Of a stretch of DNA of 64,000 bases, positions 8,340 to 17,740 are shown piece after piece. The notes beneath the pieces are model-generated. The model was not told where the DNA came from and made no database searches. It saw nothing but the letters and a program-made list of their open reading frames with translations. Source of the stretch: Pseudoalteromonas holothuriae (GTDB taxonomy: Bacteria; Pseudomonadota; Gammaproteobacteria; Enterobacterales; Alteromonadaceae); contig NZ_CAMAPC010000017.1 of assembly GCF_945859825.1 (NCBI RefSeq), forward strand, positions 1-64,000, written 5' to 3'. Both the position numbers and the translations under genes were made by a program. Numbering within the stretch: position 1 is the first letter of the stretch; every line of letters starts with the position of its first letter.

Positions 8340-10559
8340 TTAGAATGTAGCGCGATAGCGTACACCAAACTCGCTGGCGTCGTTGCTCTTGATAACTAAA
8401 ATGTAGTCACCTGTGTTTATGCGTGCATCATCATAGCGCTCATCAAATATATTACGACCATATAATGAGATATCCCAGTTGGCATTCACTGGTGCATATG
8501 AGATATCAAAATTAGTGGTGGTACGGTCATCAATTTGCGTCATACGGCGTGGGTCTGAACTCGGTTCACCATACATGCCATCACGATAAGAAATATCCAT
8601 GCGTGCTGTAACCGCTGCGCCATTGCTTAACTCAAATTCATAAGAAGGGCTGATTGATGCGGTCCACTCAGGTGTAAGCGGTGCGACTGGCTTAACCCCA
8701 TTTTGTTCTTGCACGTCTACATCCATAAAGCCAAAGCTTGAGTGCACAGTGAAACGGTCCGTTACATAATAGGTGCTTTCAAACTCAACACCGCGCGAGG
8801 TTTGCTCAACAATCAAGTTGTTAGTATCAAAACCTGCGTCAGTTACCACGTTAACTTGATAAGGTAAGTCATCATACTCGGTATTGAAAAACGCCACGCT
8901 CATGCTGAAATCATCTGTTAGCTGGCCCTTAAAGCCGGTTTCATAGTTGATTGCACTGATGTTGTCGCTGGCCAAAAAGGCATTATTAGCACGAACCGCT
9001 GCAGCGGCTTCTTCTTGCTTATCAAAACCACCGGCACCAAAGAACTGACCAATTAAAAAGTAAGGGCGGGCAGGGTACTGACCTGATTGATAACCCGTCT
9101 GTACGGTAGTATACCAATTTAAGCCACTCTCAAAGGTGTAGTTGGCGGCAAGTTCCCAAGAAATTTCATCCCACTCACGGCTTGAGTAAATAGTGCCAAC
9201 AGGATCGAATACATTAGTAGACGCTGATTTGTCATCTTCGGTATAACGCACACCACCAGAGATACGAAGGTCATCAGTGGCGTCATAACCTACATTTACA
9301 AATACTGCGCGGCTTGTGGTTTCTTGGTCAAGCTCTAGCTTGGTTGGGCCACCATCAAAGCTTGCTTCTGATGCATCTTGACGGTTGCTACCTTCTTCAT
9401 TAAACCAGTAAACGCCAGTGACAAAATCAGCACGGCCTAAATAGCCTGTCAGTTGTAACTCAACTGAGGTTTGATCTGCCCTACCACGCTCAGGGTAGTG
9501 ATCAAGCGCTGCTGCTGTACTGTCATCATCAAGGCCTGCCTTGTACTCAGATGAGCGTTTAGAGAAGATGAATTTAGTCCCATAATCAGCTGTAATATCG
9601 TATTCAGCTGTGAATGAAACACCATTGGCTTTGTTTGAAACGGTTGACGTTTCCATCGTGCTAGTAGCGTTATCGTATGGGTCTATTGTGGTATCTGTAT
9701 TGCGTAGGCCATTTTTATATAAACGGCCGTTTGGCATTTCGTCAATCAACGTGGTGTAAGGGCGAGTACCGCCTTCACCATCGTTTGCATCGGCAGTAAA
9801 TACAAGGCGTAAATCTTCGCTGGCATTGTATTTGATTGAAACACGACCATGAAACTCTTGGTTTTCACCTACGTCATACTCTGCATTTGGTAAATTTACG
9901 AATTCACCCAACCCACCACGACGGTTAAAGCCCATATTAAAGTTAAAGGCTAAGTCTTCGCTAACAGCTTGGTTTGTGAAAATACTGCCTTTTAGACGAC
10001 CACGAGTGCCTACTTCAGTGCTTACTTTAGTCACCGCGTCTTGATCTGGCTGCTTAGTAATGATGTTAATCGCGCCACCAATTGAGTTACGACCGTAAAG
10101 TGTGCCTTGTGGACCACGTAATACTTCAATACGCTCAATGTTAGCTAGGTTCCAATTTTGGCCTACTTGGCGGCCTAAATATACGCCATCTACATATACG
10201 CTTACGCCAGGGTCTGTGGTGATCAAATGATCTTGCAGACCTATACCACGAATGAACGGGTTAGCTGAAGAATTGTGACCTGCTGAAAAGCCAGTGATAT
10301 TTAAATTAGGAACAAATTTACCCACATCAGTAATGTCTGAGATACCTTGTGATTCAAGGTCATCACCTGAGAATGCACTCATAGCAATGGGTACTTCATA
10401 AATAACTTGCGAGCGTTTGGTTGCCGTTACAGTAATGGCTTCAATTTTTGATTTCTCAACTTGTGCCTCTGCTGCCATTACTGACGCTGCAGAAAAATTT
10501 GCCAGTGCTACTGCTAATGCGCCTGCAATTGGGTTTAAGTTACGTACTGTGGTGCTCAT
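8340..10559 (-). CDS. TonB-dependent outer-membrane receptor
   Basis: A 739-residue receptor unrelated in detail to its convergent neighbour. The signal peptide ends near residue 30 (ASVMAAEA). A TonB-box-like EAITVTATK is followed by a plug of the sphingomonad/caulobacter style, with VPIAMSAFSGDDLESQGI, PFIRGIG, DPGVSVYVDGVYLGR and ERIEVLRGPQGTLYGRNSIG (about residues 65-165). The barrel ends in GVRYRATF. The start is fixed by TCTGAGGAACAAATATG. The same ATG overlaps the stop of a 43-codon upstream frame as ATGA. This receptor class often imports iron complexes, vitamins or sugars. The substrate is not readable here. Confidence 0.93.
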   Translation of the reverse strand: MSTTVRNLNPIAGALAVALANFSAASVMAAEAQVEKSKIEAITVTATKRSQVIYEVPIAMSAFSGDDLESQGISDITDVGKFVPNLNITGFSAGHNSSANPFIRGIGLQDHLITTDPGVSVYVDGVYLGRQVGQNWNLANIERIEVLRGPQGTLYGRNSIGGAINIITKQPDQDAVTKVSTEVGTRGRLKGSIFTNQAVSEDLAFNFNMGFNRRGGLGEFVNLPNAEYDVGENQEFHGRVSIKYNASEDLRLVFTADANDGEGGTRPYTTLIDEMPNGRLYKNGLRNTDTTIDPYDNATSTMETSTVSNKANGVSFTAEYDITADYGTKFIFSKRSSEYKAGLDDDSTAAALDHYPERGRADQTSVELQLTGYLGRADFVTGVYWFNEEGSNRQDASEASFDGGPTKLELDQETTSRAVFVNVGYDATDDLRISGGVRYTEDDKSASTNVFDPVGTIYSSREWDEISWELAANYTFESGLNWYTTVQTGYQSGQYPARPYFLIGQFFGAGGFDKQEEAAAAVRANNAFLASDNISAINYETGFKGQLTDDFSMSVAFFNTEYDDLPYQVNVVTDAGFDTNNLIVEQTSRGVEFESTYYVTDRFTVHSSFGFMDVDVQEQNGVKPVAPLTPEWTASISPSYEFELSNGAAVTARMDISYRDGMYGEPSSDPRRMTQIDDRTTTNFDISYAPVNANWDISLYGRNIFDERYDDARINTGDYILVIKSNDASEFGVRYRATF

Positions 10560-10687
10560 ATTTGTTCCTCAGAAACGGTTAAAATTTTTAAATCTCGTGT
10601 GTTTCGGTTATGACGATGTGACTCGCCGCGAGGAATCTTGCTACGCGGGAAACGCCAACCGTTGAATGCAGTTAATATAAGCTTCAT
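10556..10687 (-). CDS. Possible 43-codon leader ORF coupled to the receptor
   Basis: Between the receptor promoter and its start there is a complete ATG-to-TGA frame of 43 codons. Its TGA overlaps the receptor ATG (ATGA). The peptide is rich in Arg, His and Asn in the middle (RGESHRHNRNTRD) and hydrophobic at its start. No clear ribosome site precedes its ATG. It could be a translationally coupled leader peptide, or chance in the 5' untranslated region. No family recognised. Confidence 0.3.
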   Translation of the reverse strand: MKLILTAFNGWRFPRSKIPRGESHRHNRNTRDLKILTVSEEQI

Positions 10688-10805
10688 GATGTAAAATACG
10701 CGCGTGAAAAAACGCAACCCCCTGTGGGAGACTGCTATTAAATTCTTTATAAGGCTAATTACAAAAATGAAAGGCCAGCAAAAGCTGCTATTCGATTGGG
10801 CGGGC

Positions 10806-10835
10806 ATTATACAATCACACGTAATAACTTGGCAA
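10806..10835 (-). promoter_or_regulatory. sigma70 promoter, probably for the receptor at 8340-10559
   Basis: On the minus strand there is -35 TTGCCA (10835-10830), an 18-nt spacer and a perfect -10 TATAAT (10811-10806), then a GC-rich stretch. A start near 10799 would leave a 5' untranslated region of about 240 nt. That leader contains a small stem CTCCC-ACA-GGGGG (about 10718-10730) with a six-T run soon after, which might attenuate transcription. Confidence 0.6.
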
Positions 10836-10990
10836 TAAAAATTAGTTAGGCTGTTCGGTTGGCGTGCCTTTTTTGAATACATTTATTAAAAAAAAGCACG
10901 AAAACGTAAAAATTAACTCAATTGTGTTCTGTTAGCGCAAAGCGTGCAGTGAAGTACACTCATGAAGAACTGGTGAACGTTTTGATATTG

Positions 10991-13315
10991 TTACTTTACA
11001 TCAACTACTTTACTGGCTTTTTTGTATCGTATTTTAAAGCCAGGCCAAGCGGGAATCTCCCATTTTTTTGGGGCTTCCTTGCGATTACCACTGACGTAAT
11101 TTAATAAAATACGTTTGGCGGTAAATGAGTACTCAACTTGCATTAATAAATCGTTGAGCTTTACATGCAGTGGGTGCTTTTCGATAAACGGCTCAAGCTG
11201 CCAAGTTTCAAGCTGTTGGTAGAATAGGTCTTGTGGTTCAATCAGTGCAATATCATCTTGTTCACACAGTCCAATTTCTCCGAGTTTATCGTGTAAATAT
11301 TGTTTTGGTGAAATTATTTCACAAGGCGTGTTGTGAGCTTGATAATACAGCTGATGCTGAGCAAGCGACTGGGTAATTTGCTCACCTGCTGGTACGAGTA
11401 ATTTGTCACTTAAAATCAAGTTTACACAAGCATCAATCAAAATATTGCCACTGGCTTTTATAAGCTGTTCATTAAGGTGTCGACCAGCAAAAGTTTGTAC
11501 ACATCTCACCATAATTTGGCCGTCATCTACAGTGGCACCTAAGATTTGCTGTTGTCCTAAATTAAGTTGTGCCACCATTTGTAAGGTAATCGGTGCATTG
11601 ACAGTGGCAAGTGTCATGGCTTGTTTTGTGCCTTTGCCCGCTAATGCGTATGTGTCGATGACCAACATCGCTTCGCAATTGTCTTTGATGCGAGTTTCTT
11701 TTGCTGGTATCACTTCACTGTCGCCATTACCAAATGCGCCTCTGCGATTATTACGCTTTACAAATACCCAGTCGGGTTTTGCTGTTGCGATTGCTTGCAC
11801 TAGCTTAGTTCTGTCATAGCTTGCGGCATGTTTGCGCTCTGGTAGGTCAAAAGCAAGGCGCAGCTGGTCGCTAAATTGCTTGGCTTCTCGCATTGCATCA
11901 TGGTCGAAATCAACACAACTCAGTTGTTCACGTACCAAGGCAATTGCCAGCTCTAAGTCGCAATGATTCGGAAGTTGTTTATTCAGCTCTTCTTTGCGCT
12001 CGGTATTGCTGGGCAGCTGATAAACGCGAGCAGGCACACTGAGTACTGCAACTGCGTCAACCATCGCTTGTTGTAACGATTTACTGGGCATGGCATTAAT
12101 TATATAGGCCAGTTCGGCATCAACTGGGAGTGGATAGAGCGCTTTACCAAGTTCAGTGGCTTGTTGTTGCTCATCTATGGCAGCAATTTTTATTAACTTA
12201 CTTAGAGCTGCTGTTTTTGAGGTTTCTGGTAGTGCTTCAATAAACTCTAAACTATCAACTCCATTACTTGAACACCCCGCTGCTAGTACCAGTTCAGTGA
12301 GACTTTCTCGATGAATTTCAGGTGGGGTTGTTACAATAAGGGGGGCATGTTCACCATATAAACGAATGCAAATACCCTGTTGTGTGCGTCCAGCCCGGCC
12401 TAATCGTTGCTTAGCAGAATCTTTGGCAATAGCCTCTAAACTCAGGACGGTTTTACCGCCTCTTAGGTGTGTGCGCCGTTCAAGCCCTGAATCAATCACG
12501 CAGCTGACGTTGGGTATAGTCAAAGACGTTTCTGCGACATTGGTTGCTAATATCACCCTTTGGATATTTTGTACATTCAATGCTAGTTGCTGTTCTGATG
12601 CACTGCATCCACCGTATAAACGTACGATTAATACTGGTAGTTGGTTTAATGTTGACGCAACCGTCTGAATTTCTCCTTTTCCGGGTAAAAACACTAAAAT
12701 ATCGCCGCAGGTGTTTATGATTGCTTGCTCACATGCCATTTTTACGCGTTCAGGCAAATCATGTTTATTAGGCATAGTACGGCTGTCATCGGCCATAAAT
12801 AGCTCTTTGACAGGGTACATTTTACCTTCTGAATACAACGCACAGGCATTTAAATAACGCAGCAAGGGTTGGGTATTTAACGTCGCGGAGGTAACAATGA
12901 GTCGAAGGTTTTGTTGCTTAAGTAGTGCAAGTAACAAGTCCATATCCCAGCGACGCTCATGAAATTCATCGAGCATAACGACATTGAAATCGCTCAGTTG
13001 ATTGTCAAAGTACCAACGAAGTGCAACCCCTGGGGTGGCAAAAACAACTTGTGTGTGTTCATCAAAATGATGTTCAAAACGAATGGCATATCCAATTTGC
13101 TCACCCAGTTGAGTGTTTGCTTGTTGCGCTAAGTATTCAGCCAAAGAAGTACAAGCAATTCGACGAGGCTCTATTACCAGTACTCGTCCTTGTGCGCGAG
13201 CCCACAATGGTAAACAGGTAGATTTGCCCGACCCCGTAGCAGCGCTGACAACTACATGATTTTTACTTATAGTGGCTATAAACTCGGGTTGAATAGCTGC
13301 GATGGGAAGTGTCAT
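10991..13315 (-). CDS. hrpB: HrpB-type DEAH/RHA family ATP-dependent helicase
   Basis: A 774-residue cytoplasmic RNA helicase of the HrpB branch. Walker A is TGSGKS (residues 27-32). Motif II is DEFH (116-119), the HrpB-typical variant of DEAH. Motif III SAT appears in VTSATLN. The C-terminal RecA domain has ILATNVAETSLTIPNV and motif VI QRLGRAGRTQQG. The long C-terminal part is less recognisable and matches the general HrpB layout rather than HrpA, which is much longer. The biological role of HrpB is poorly defined in general. It is divergent from the mtfA-like gene, with 107 nt between them. Confidence 0.88.
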   Translation of the reverse strand: MTLPIAAIQPEFIATISKNHVVVSAATGSGKSTCLPLWARAQGRVLVIEPRRIACTSLAEYLAQQANTQLGEQIGYAIRFEHHFDEHTQVVFATPGVALRWYFDNQLSDFNVVMLDEFHERRWDMDLLLALLKQQNLRLIVTSATLNTQPLLRYLNACALYSEGKMYPVKELFMADDSRTMPNKHDLPERVKMACEQAIINTCGDILVFLPGKGEIQTVASTLNQLPVLIVRLYGGCSASEQQLALNVQNIQRVILATNVAETSLTIPNVSCVIDSGLERRTHLRGGKTVLSLEAIAKDSAKQRLGRAGRTQQGICIRLYGEHAPLIVTTPPEIHRESLTELVLAAGCSSNGVDSLEFIEALPETSKTAALSKLIKIAAIDEQQQATELGKALYPLPVDAELAYIINAMPSKSLQQAMVDAVAVLSVPARVYQLPSNTERKEELNKQLPNHCDLELAIALVREQLSCVDFDHDAMREAKQFSDQLRLAFDLPERKHAASYDRTKLVQAIATAKPDWVFVKRNNRRGAFGNGDSEVIPAKETRIKDNCEAMLVIDTYALAGKGTKQAMTLATVNAPITLQMVAQLNLGQQQILGATVDDGQIMVRCVQTFAGRHLNEQLIKASGNILIDACVNLILSDKLLVPAGEQITQSLAQHQLYYQAHNTPCEIISPKQYLHDKLGEIGLCEQDDIALIEPQDLFYQQLETWQLEPFIEKHPLHVKLNDLLMQVEYSFTAKRILLNYVSGNRKEAPKKWEIPAWPGFKIRYKKASKVVDVK

Positions 13316-13422
13316 TAAGACCTGTTCTTGGTTAACTCAATAAAGGTAAATTTTACCAAAGCTATATTGAAATTACTGCAATTTGTACCAACTATATTTA
13401 AAAGAGCGATTAAGTAATCAAA

Positions 13423-14253
13423 ATGATAAATATTTTTCTATTGCTGGTACTGGTGGTTTTTGTGGTCGTGTATTGGCGTTGGCAGTCTATCCAAACTGTA
13501 ATTTGGGCAAAAAAATACCAAGCGCAAAATTTGTCACATATTGATAAGCAAGTGTTGCTCAAATATATGCCAATTTATCGAGCCATGACCGATGCTGATC
13601 GAACTGCTTTGGAAAAGCACATTGTTTGGTTTTTAGGTGAAAAACGACTATTAGGTCGTGATGGATTAAAAATAAACCGTGCCATGGCGCTTATTGTTGC
13701 CGCTGATGCGTGCTTGCTCGTACTTAAACAAGCGTGGCCACTGTACCCTAATGTGAAAGAGGTTTTACTCTACCCCAGCAGCTATTACGTACCACAAACG
13801 AACACTGATGGTGCTGGCTTGGTTAACTACCATACCTCAATTAGGCAAGGGGAATCTTGGCCCGGAGGTACGTTAGTGTTGAGTTGGCATGATGTGCTTG
13901 AAGGTAACCGTTTACCTGGCGATGGTCATAACTTGGTATTTCATGAGTTTGCCCACCAATTAGATCAACAAACAGGGCAAACTAATGGTACGCCTCAGTT
14001 AAAAAGCAAGCAAGAGTACGCCGATTGGGGACGAGTGTTTGCGCGTGCTTACAATAATTTGAAAAGCCATGTGGCATATCAAATGCCACATGTAATGCAT
14101 AGTTATGGTGCTACCAATGAAGCAGAGTTTTTTGCTGTACTGACCGAGACATTTATTGAAAAGCCAGCGCAATTAAAAAACTATGACCCCGAACTTTACC
14201 GTCTATTGATATGTTACTTTGAGTTTGATCCGAGCGACTGGCAGCGCGGTTAA
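13423..14253 (+). CDS. MtfA-like M90 family zinc peptidase
   Basis: A 276-residue protein with an N-terminal membrane anchor (about residues 2-18) and a zinc-peptidase domain. The HEFAH motif at residues 174-178 supplies two His ligands and the catalytic Glu. NEAEFFAVLTETF carries the downstream Glu ligand (about 235). E. coli MtfA (265 residues) interacts with the glucose repressor Mlc and has aminopeptidase activity. MtfA itself is cytosolic, so the membrane anchor seen here is an elaboration. The ribosome site is weak (AAAGAG). The upstream divergent region contains a GGTAAA-T-TTTACC dyad (about 13346-13358) that could be an operator. Confidence 0.85.
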   Translation: MINIFLLLVLVVFVVVYWRWQSIQTVIWAKKYQAQNLSHIDKQVLLKYMPIYRAMTDADRTALEKHIVWFLGEKRLLGRDGLKINRAMALIVAADACLLVLKQAWPLYPNVKEVLLYPSSYYVPQTNTDGAGLVNYHTSIRQGESWPGGTLVLSWHDVLEGNRLPGDGHNLVFHEFAHQLDQQTGQTNGTPQLKSKQEYADWGRVFARAYNNLKSHVAYQMPHVMHSYGATNEAEFFAVLTETFIEKPAQLKNYDPELYRLLICYFEFDPSDWQRG

Positions 14254-14360
14254 TCATGGCTTTTTTCAATAGCCGCAAAAATATGTATTTGATGGCATTT
14301 TACTGGCAACTTTAGTTCATTTTTGTTGTGATGGGCTAAATTTAAGTTGAGAGTCTAATA

Positions 14361-17300
14361 ATGAAGAAAAAACAGTTTTATAGCGCACTGTCGCTCTCTA
14401 TTGCACTCGCGTTGGGCAGTGCCCACGCAGAAGAAAGCAAATCAGAAAAATGGAATGTGGATGCACCACAAGGTGAGTTTTTAGATGCTAACATCTCTGT
14501 GACTCAGGGCACTTGGATGAATGTGGATATAAGCCCAGACGGTAAGACCTTAGTGTTTGACTTACTGGGTGATATTTATACGATGGCGGCCTCTGGTGGT
14601 GAAGCAACACAGTTAACCAGTGATATTGGTTGGCAGATGCAACCGCGTTTTAGTCCAGATGGTCAACATATCGCCTTTACCTCGGATCAGGGCGGGGGTG
14701 ACAATATTTGGTTGATGAAAGCAGATGGAACAGAGCAAACAGCAGTGACAAACGAAACGTTTCGTTTGTTAAATAGCCCAGCTTGGAGTCCTGATGGAGA
14801 CTACCTTGTAGCGCGTAAGCATTTTACAGGTACGCGTTCATTAGGTGCCGGTGAAGTTTGGATGTATCACAAATCCGGTGGTACGGGCTTTCAGCTAACT
14901 AAACGTGCGAACGATCAAAAAGACTTAGGTGAACCGGCGTTTTCACCTGATGGCCGCTACGTTTACTTTTCTCAAGATGCTACACCGGGTAAAACGTTCC
15001 ACTATTCAAAAGACTCAGTTGCCGGCATATATAAAATTAAGCGTTATGACAGAGATACGGGCGAAATTAAAGTCATTCTATCTGGCATGGGTGGGGCTAT
15101 TAGGCCAACACCTTCACCTGATGGTAAAACATTGGCGTATGTGAAGCGCGATGATTTTCAAAGCAGTTTGTATTTGTACGACTTAGCGTCGGGTAAAGAA
15201 ACTAAGCTATATGGTAACCTTGAGCGCGACATGCAAGAAACGTGGGCCATTCACGGTGTTTACCCAACAATTGCATGGACCCCTGATAACGAAAATATTG
15301 TATTTTGGGCTGGCGGTAAAATTCATCAACTAGCAGTGAAAGACAAGTCTATCAAAACCGTTGAATTTGCGGTTAATACGACGAAAAAAATTCAAAAAGC
15401 ACTGCGTTTTGCACAAAACCTTGATCAAGACCAGTTTGATGTAAAAATGTTGCGTAATGTGCAGGTATCACCCAATGGCGAAACCGCGATATTTGAAGCT
15501 ATGGGCCACATTTATAAGCGTGATCTAGCATCTGGCAAAGTTGCTCGCTTAACCTCACAGAACGACCACTTTGAGTTTTTCCCTCAGTTCTCACGTGATG
15601 GCAAGAAGATTGCCTACACCACTTGGGACGATAACAAGCAGGGCAGTGTTCGGGTAGTTTCAGCTAGTAATGGTAAAGGCAAAACGATAACGACTGAACC
15701 GGGTAAATATGTAGAGCCTTCATTTAGCCCTAATGGTCAAACCGTGGTATTTCGCAAAACGCGTGGTGGTTCGATTTTAAATCCACAGTGGTCACTTAAG
15801 CCGGGCCTTTATCAGGTATCAAGTAACGGTGGCAAGCCTGAACTGATCAGTGAAAGTGGCTATCAAGCCCAGTTTGCTGCTAGTAATGATATCCTTTATA
15901 TGATGGACCATGGTAAGCACCCTGAACTTCGCTCAATTGAATTAGCAACTAAAAAGACACGGGTATTGTATGAAGCCAAACATGCGACTGAGTTTAGAGT
16001 ATCTCCAGATGGTAAATACCTAGCATTCGCTGAGCGCTTTAAAGTATTTGTAACGCCATTTGTGCAAACCGGTAAAACTATTTCGATTTCTCCTACCGAC
16101 AAACAGTTCCCAGTTGAGCAGCTCTCACAGCGTGCAGGTGAAAACATCAGCTGGAGCGCTAAAGGCGATAAGCTTTACTGGAGCTTAGGCCCTGAACTTT
16201 ATCATGCAAACCTCGATGGTATGTTTGATATTAAGCAAGATAAGGCAGCTGACTTTAAAGTGAAAAGCGGCACCAATATTGGCTTTAAGCAAGATATGGC
16301 TGAGCCTGAGGGTATGATTGCACTAACGGGTGCGACGATTGTGACCATGCAGGGTGATAAGGTTATTAAAAATGGTGTGGTTTTAACCGATGGAAAGCAC
16401 ATTAAAGCCGTTGGTACAGCAGCAGAAGTAGCAATACCTCAAGGTGTAGAGGTTGTTGATGTAGCTGGTAAAACAATTATTCCTGGTCTGGTTGATGCAC
16501 ACGCGCATGGCTCACAAGCAAGTGATGAGATTGTACCAGAGCAAAACTGGAAGAACCTTGCTGGCTTATCTTTGGGTGTAACCACCATTCATGACCCATC
16601 TAACGATACCACCGAAATTTTTGCTGCAAGTGAAATGCAAAAAGCGGGCAAAATTGTAGGCCCACGCATTTTCTCAACAGGCACCATTTTGTATGGGGCT
16701 AATGTACCGGGTTACACGGCGCACATTGATTCACTTGATGACGCTAAATTCCACATTGAACGTTTGCAAAAAGTGGGCGCATTTAGTGTTAAATCATACA
16801 ACCAGCCTCGTCGTGAACAACGCCAACAAGTCGTCGAAGCGGCTAGAGAGTTAGGCATGATGGTGGTGCCCGAGGGTGGGTCACTATTGCAACATAATCT
16901 AACCATGGTTGTTGATGGTCATACAGGTGTTGAGCATTCACTGCCAGTTGCCAATATTTATGATGATGTTAAACAATTATGGTCGCAAAGCGAAGTTGGT
17001 TATACGCCGACATTAGGTGTAGCCTACGGGGGAATTTGGGGTGAAAACTATTGGTATGATAAAACGGATGTTTGGAATCACCCGCGTTTAAGTAAGTTTG
17101 TGCCTAAAAACCAGTTATTACCGCGTTCTATGCGCCGTGTAAAAGCACCTGAGCATCACTATAACCATTTTAGCAACGCCAGAGTGTCTAAAGAGCTGCA
17201 AGATGAGGGGGTATTGGTAAACTTAGGTGCGCACGGTCAGCGTGAAGGCTTAGCGGCACATTGGGAAATTTGGATGTTTGCTCAAGGTGGTATGACGCCG

Positions 17301-17537
17301 CTTGAAGCATTGCGTGCGGCAACGCTAGACCCTGCTAAATATGTAGGCTTAGACCAGCACATTGGCTCTATTGAAGCGGGTAAGTTGGCTGATTTAGTAG
17401 TGATTGATGGTGACCCACTAAGTAATATTCGCGATACAGATAAAGTGGCTTATACCATGATTAACGGTCGCTTGTATGATGCTGCGACCATGAACGAAGT
17501 CGGCAAAAAGCAAAGAGATAAGTTATTTTTTGAGTAA
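14361..17537 (+). CDS. Secreted TolB-type beta-propeller fused to an amidohydrolase
   Basis: A 1058-residue periplasmic enzyme. The signal peptide covers residues 1-23 (ending GSAHA). Residues about 50-640 contain many PD40/WD40-like blades with repeated SPDGK/SPDG signatures. Residues about 650-1045 form an amidohydrolase with H714-A-H716, a candidate metal-bridging Lys at 811 (SVKSYN) and His at 859 (GVEH). The usual Asp-containing GTD segment is replaced by LGAHGQ (His 958). From memory, this replacement recurs in propeller-amidohydrolases of marine bacteria. Such proteins are thought to act on peptides or dipeptides, but the substrate is unknown. A strong terminator follows. Confidence 0.9.
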   Translation: MKKKQFYSALSLSIALALGSAHAEESKSEKWNVDAPQGEFLDANISVTQGTWMNVDISPDGKTLVFDLLGDIYTMAASGGEATQLTSDIGWQMQPRFSPDGQHIAFTSDQGGGDNIWLMKADGTEQTAVTNETFRLLNSPAWSPDGDYLVARKHFTGTRSLGAGEVWMYHKSGGTGFQLTKRANDQKDLGEPAFSPDGRYVYFSQDATPGKTFHYSKDSVAGIYKIKRYDRDTGEIKVILSGMGGAIRPTPSPDGKTLAYVKRDDFQSSLYLYDLASGKETKLYGNLERDMQETWAIHGVYPTIAWTPDNENIVFWAGGKIHQLAVKDKSIKTVEFAVNTTKKIQKALRFAQNLDQDQFDVKMLRNVQVSPNGETAIFEAMGHIYKRDLASGKVARLTSQNDHFEFFPQFSRDGKKIAYTTWDDNKQGSVRVVSASNGKGKTITTEPGKYVEPSFSPNGQTVVFRKTRGGSILNPQWSLKPGLYQVSSNGGKPELISESGYQAQFAASNDILYMMDHGKHPELRSIELATKKTRVLYEAKHATEFRVSPDGKYLAFAERFKVFVTPFVQTGKTISISPTDKQFPVEQLSQRAGENISWSAKGDKLYWSLGPELYHANLDGMFDIKQDKAADFKVKSGTNIGFKQDMAEPEGMIALTGATIVTMQGDKVIKNGVVLTDGKHIKAVGTAAEVAIPQGVEVVDVAGKTIIPGLVDAHAHGSQASDEIVPEQNWKNLAGLSLGVTTIHDPSNDTTEIFAASEMQKAGKIVGPRIFSTGTILYGANVPGYTAHIDSLDDAKFHIERLQKVGAFSVKSYNQPRREQRQQVVEAARELGMMVVPEGGSLLQHNLTMVVDGHTGVEHSLPVANIYDDVKQLWSQSEVGYTPTLGVAYGGIWGENYWYDKTDVWNHPRLSKFVPKNQLLPRSMRRVKAPEHHYNHFSNARVSKELQDEGVLVNLGAHGQREGLAAHWEIWMFAQGGMTPLEALRAATLDPAKYVGLDQHIGSIEAGKLADLVVIDGDPLSNIRDTDKVAYTMINGRLYDAATMNEVGKKQRDKLFFE

Positions 17538-17543
17538 ATAAGT

Positions 17544-17573
17544 AAAAAAAGGAAGGCATAGCCTTCCTTTTTT
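17544..17573. terminator. Strong intrinsic terminator
   Basis: AAAAAAGGAAGGC / GCCTTCCTTTTTT forms a 13-bp stem around an ATA loop, ending in a T-run. It is symmetric, so it can work in both directions. It lies just after the amidohydrolase stop. The kinase gene ends at 17741 on the other strand. Confidence 0.93.
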
Positions 17574-17740
17574 ATGTTGATACATTTGCCACTATTGGAG
17601 ACATATCAGTATGCGTAGCAAGATAATAGATTTAAATAGTCTACTTGGTTAGCTTGACTTGCATATAATCGATATGGTGAAGTTTTTTTGCTCAACCTAT
17701 TAATTTGTTTGAGGTTATTTAAATTTTTTGTCATAATTTA

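Noticed and set aside
10688..10882. Extension of the 43-codon leader frame upstream to a 108-codon protein
   Set aside because: The extension would run across the promoter -10 and -35 at 10806-10835 and has no ribosome site. Only the part after the promoter could be translated.
11403..11819. 138-codon plus-strand frame inside the helicase gene
   Set aside because: Fully antisense to a well-supported hrpB reading frame. Low-complexity Ser/Cys-rich translation without a motif.
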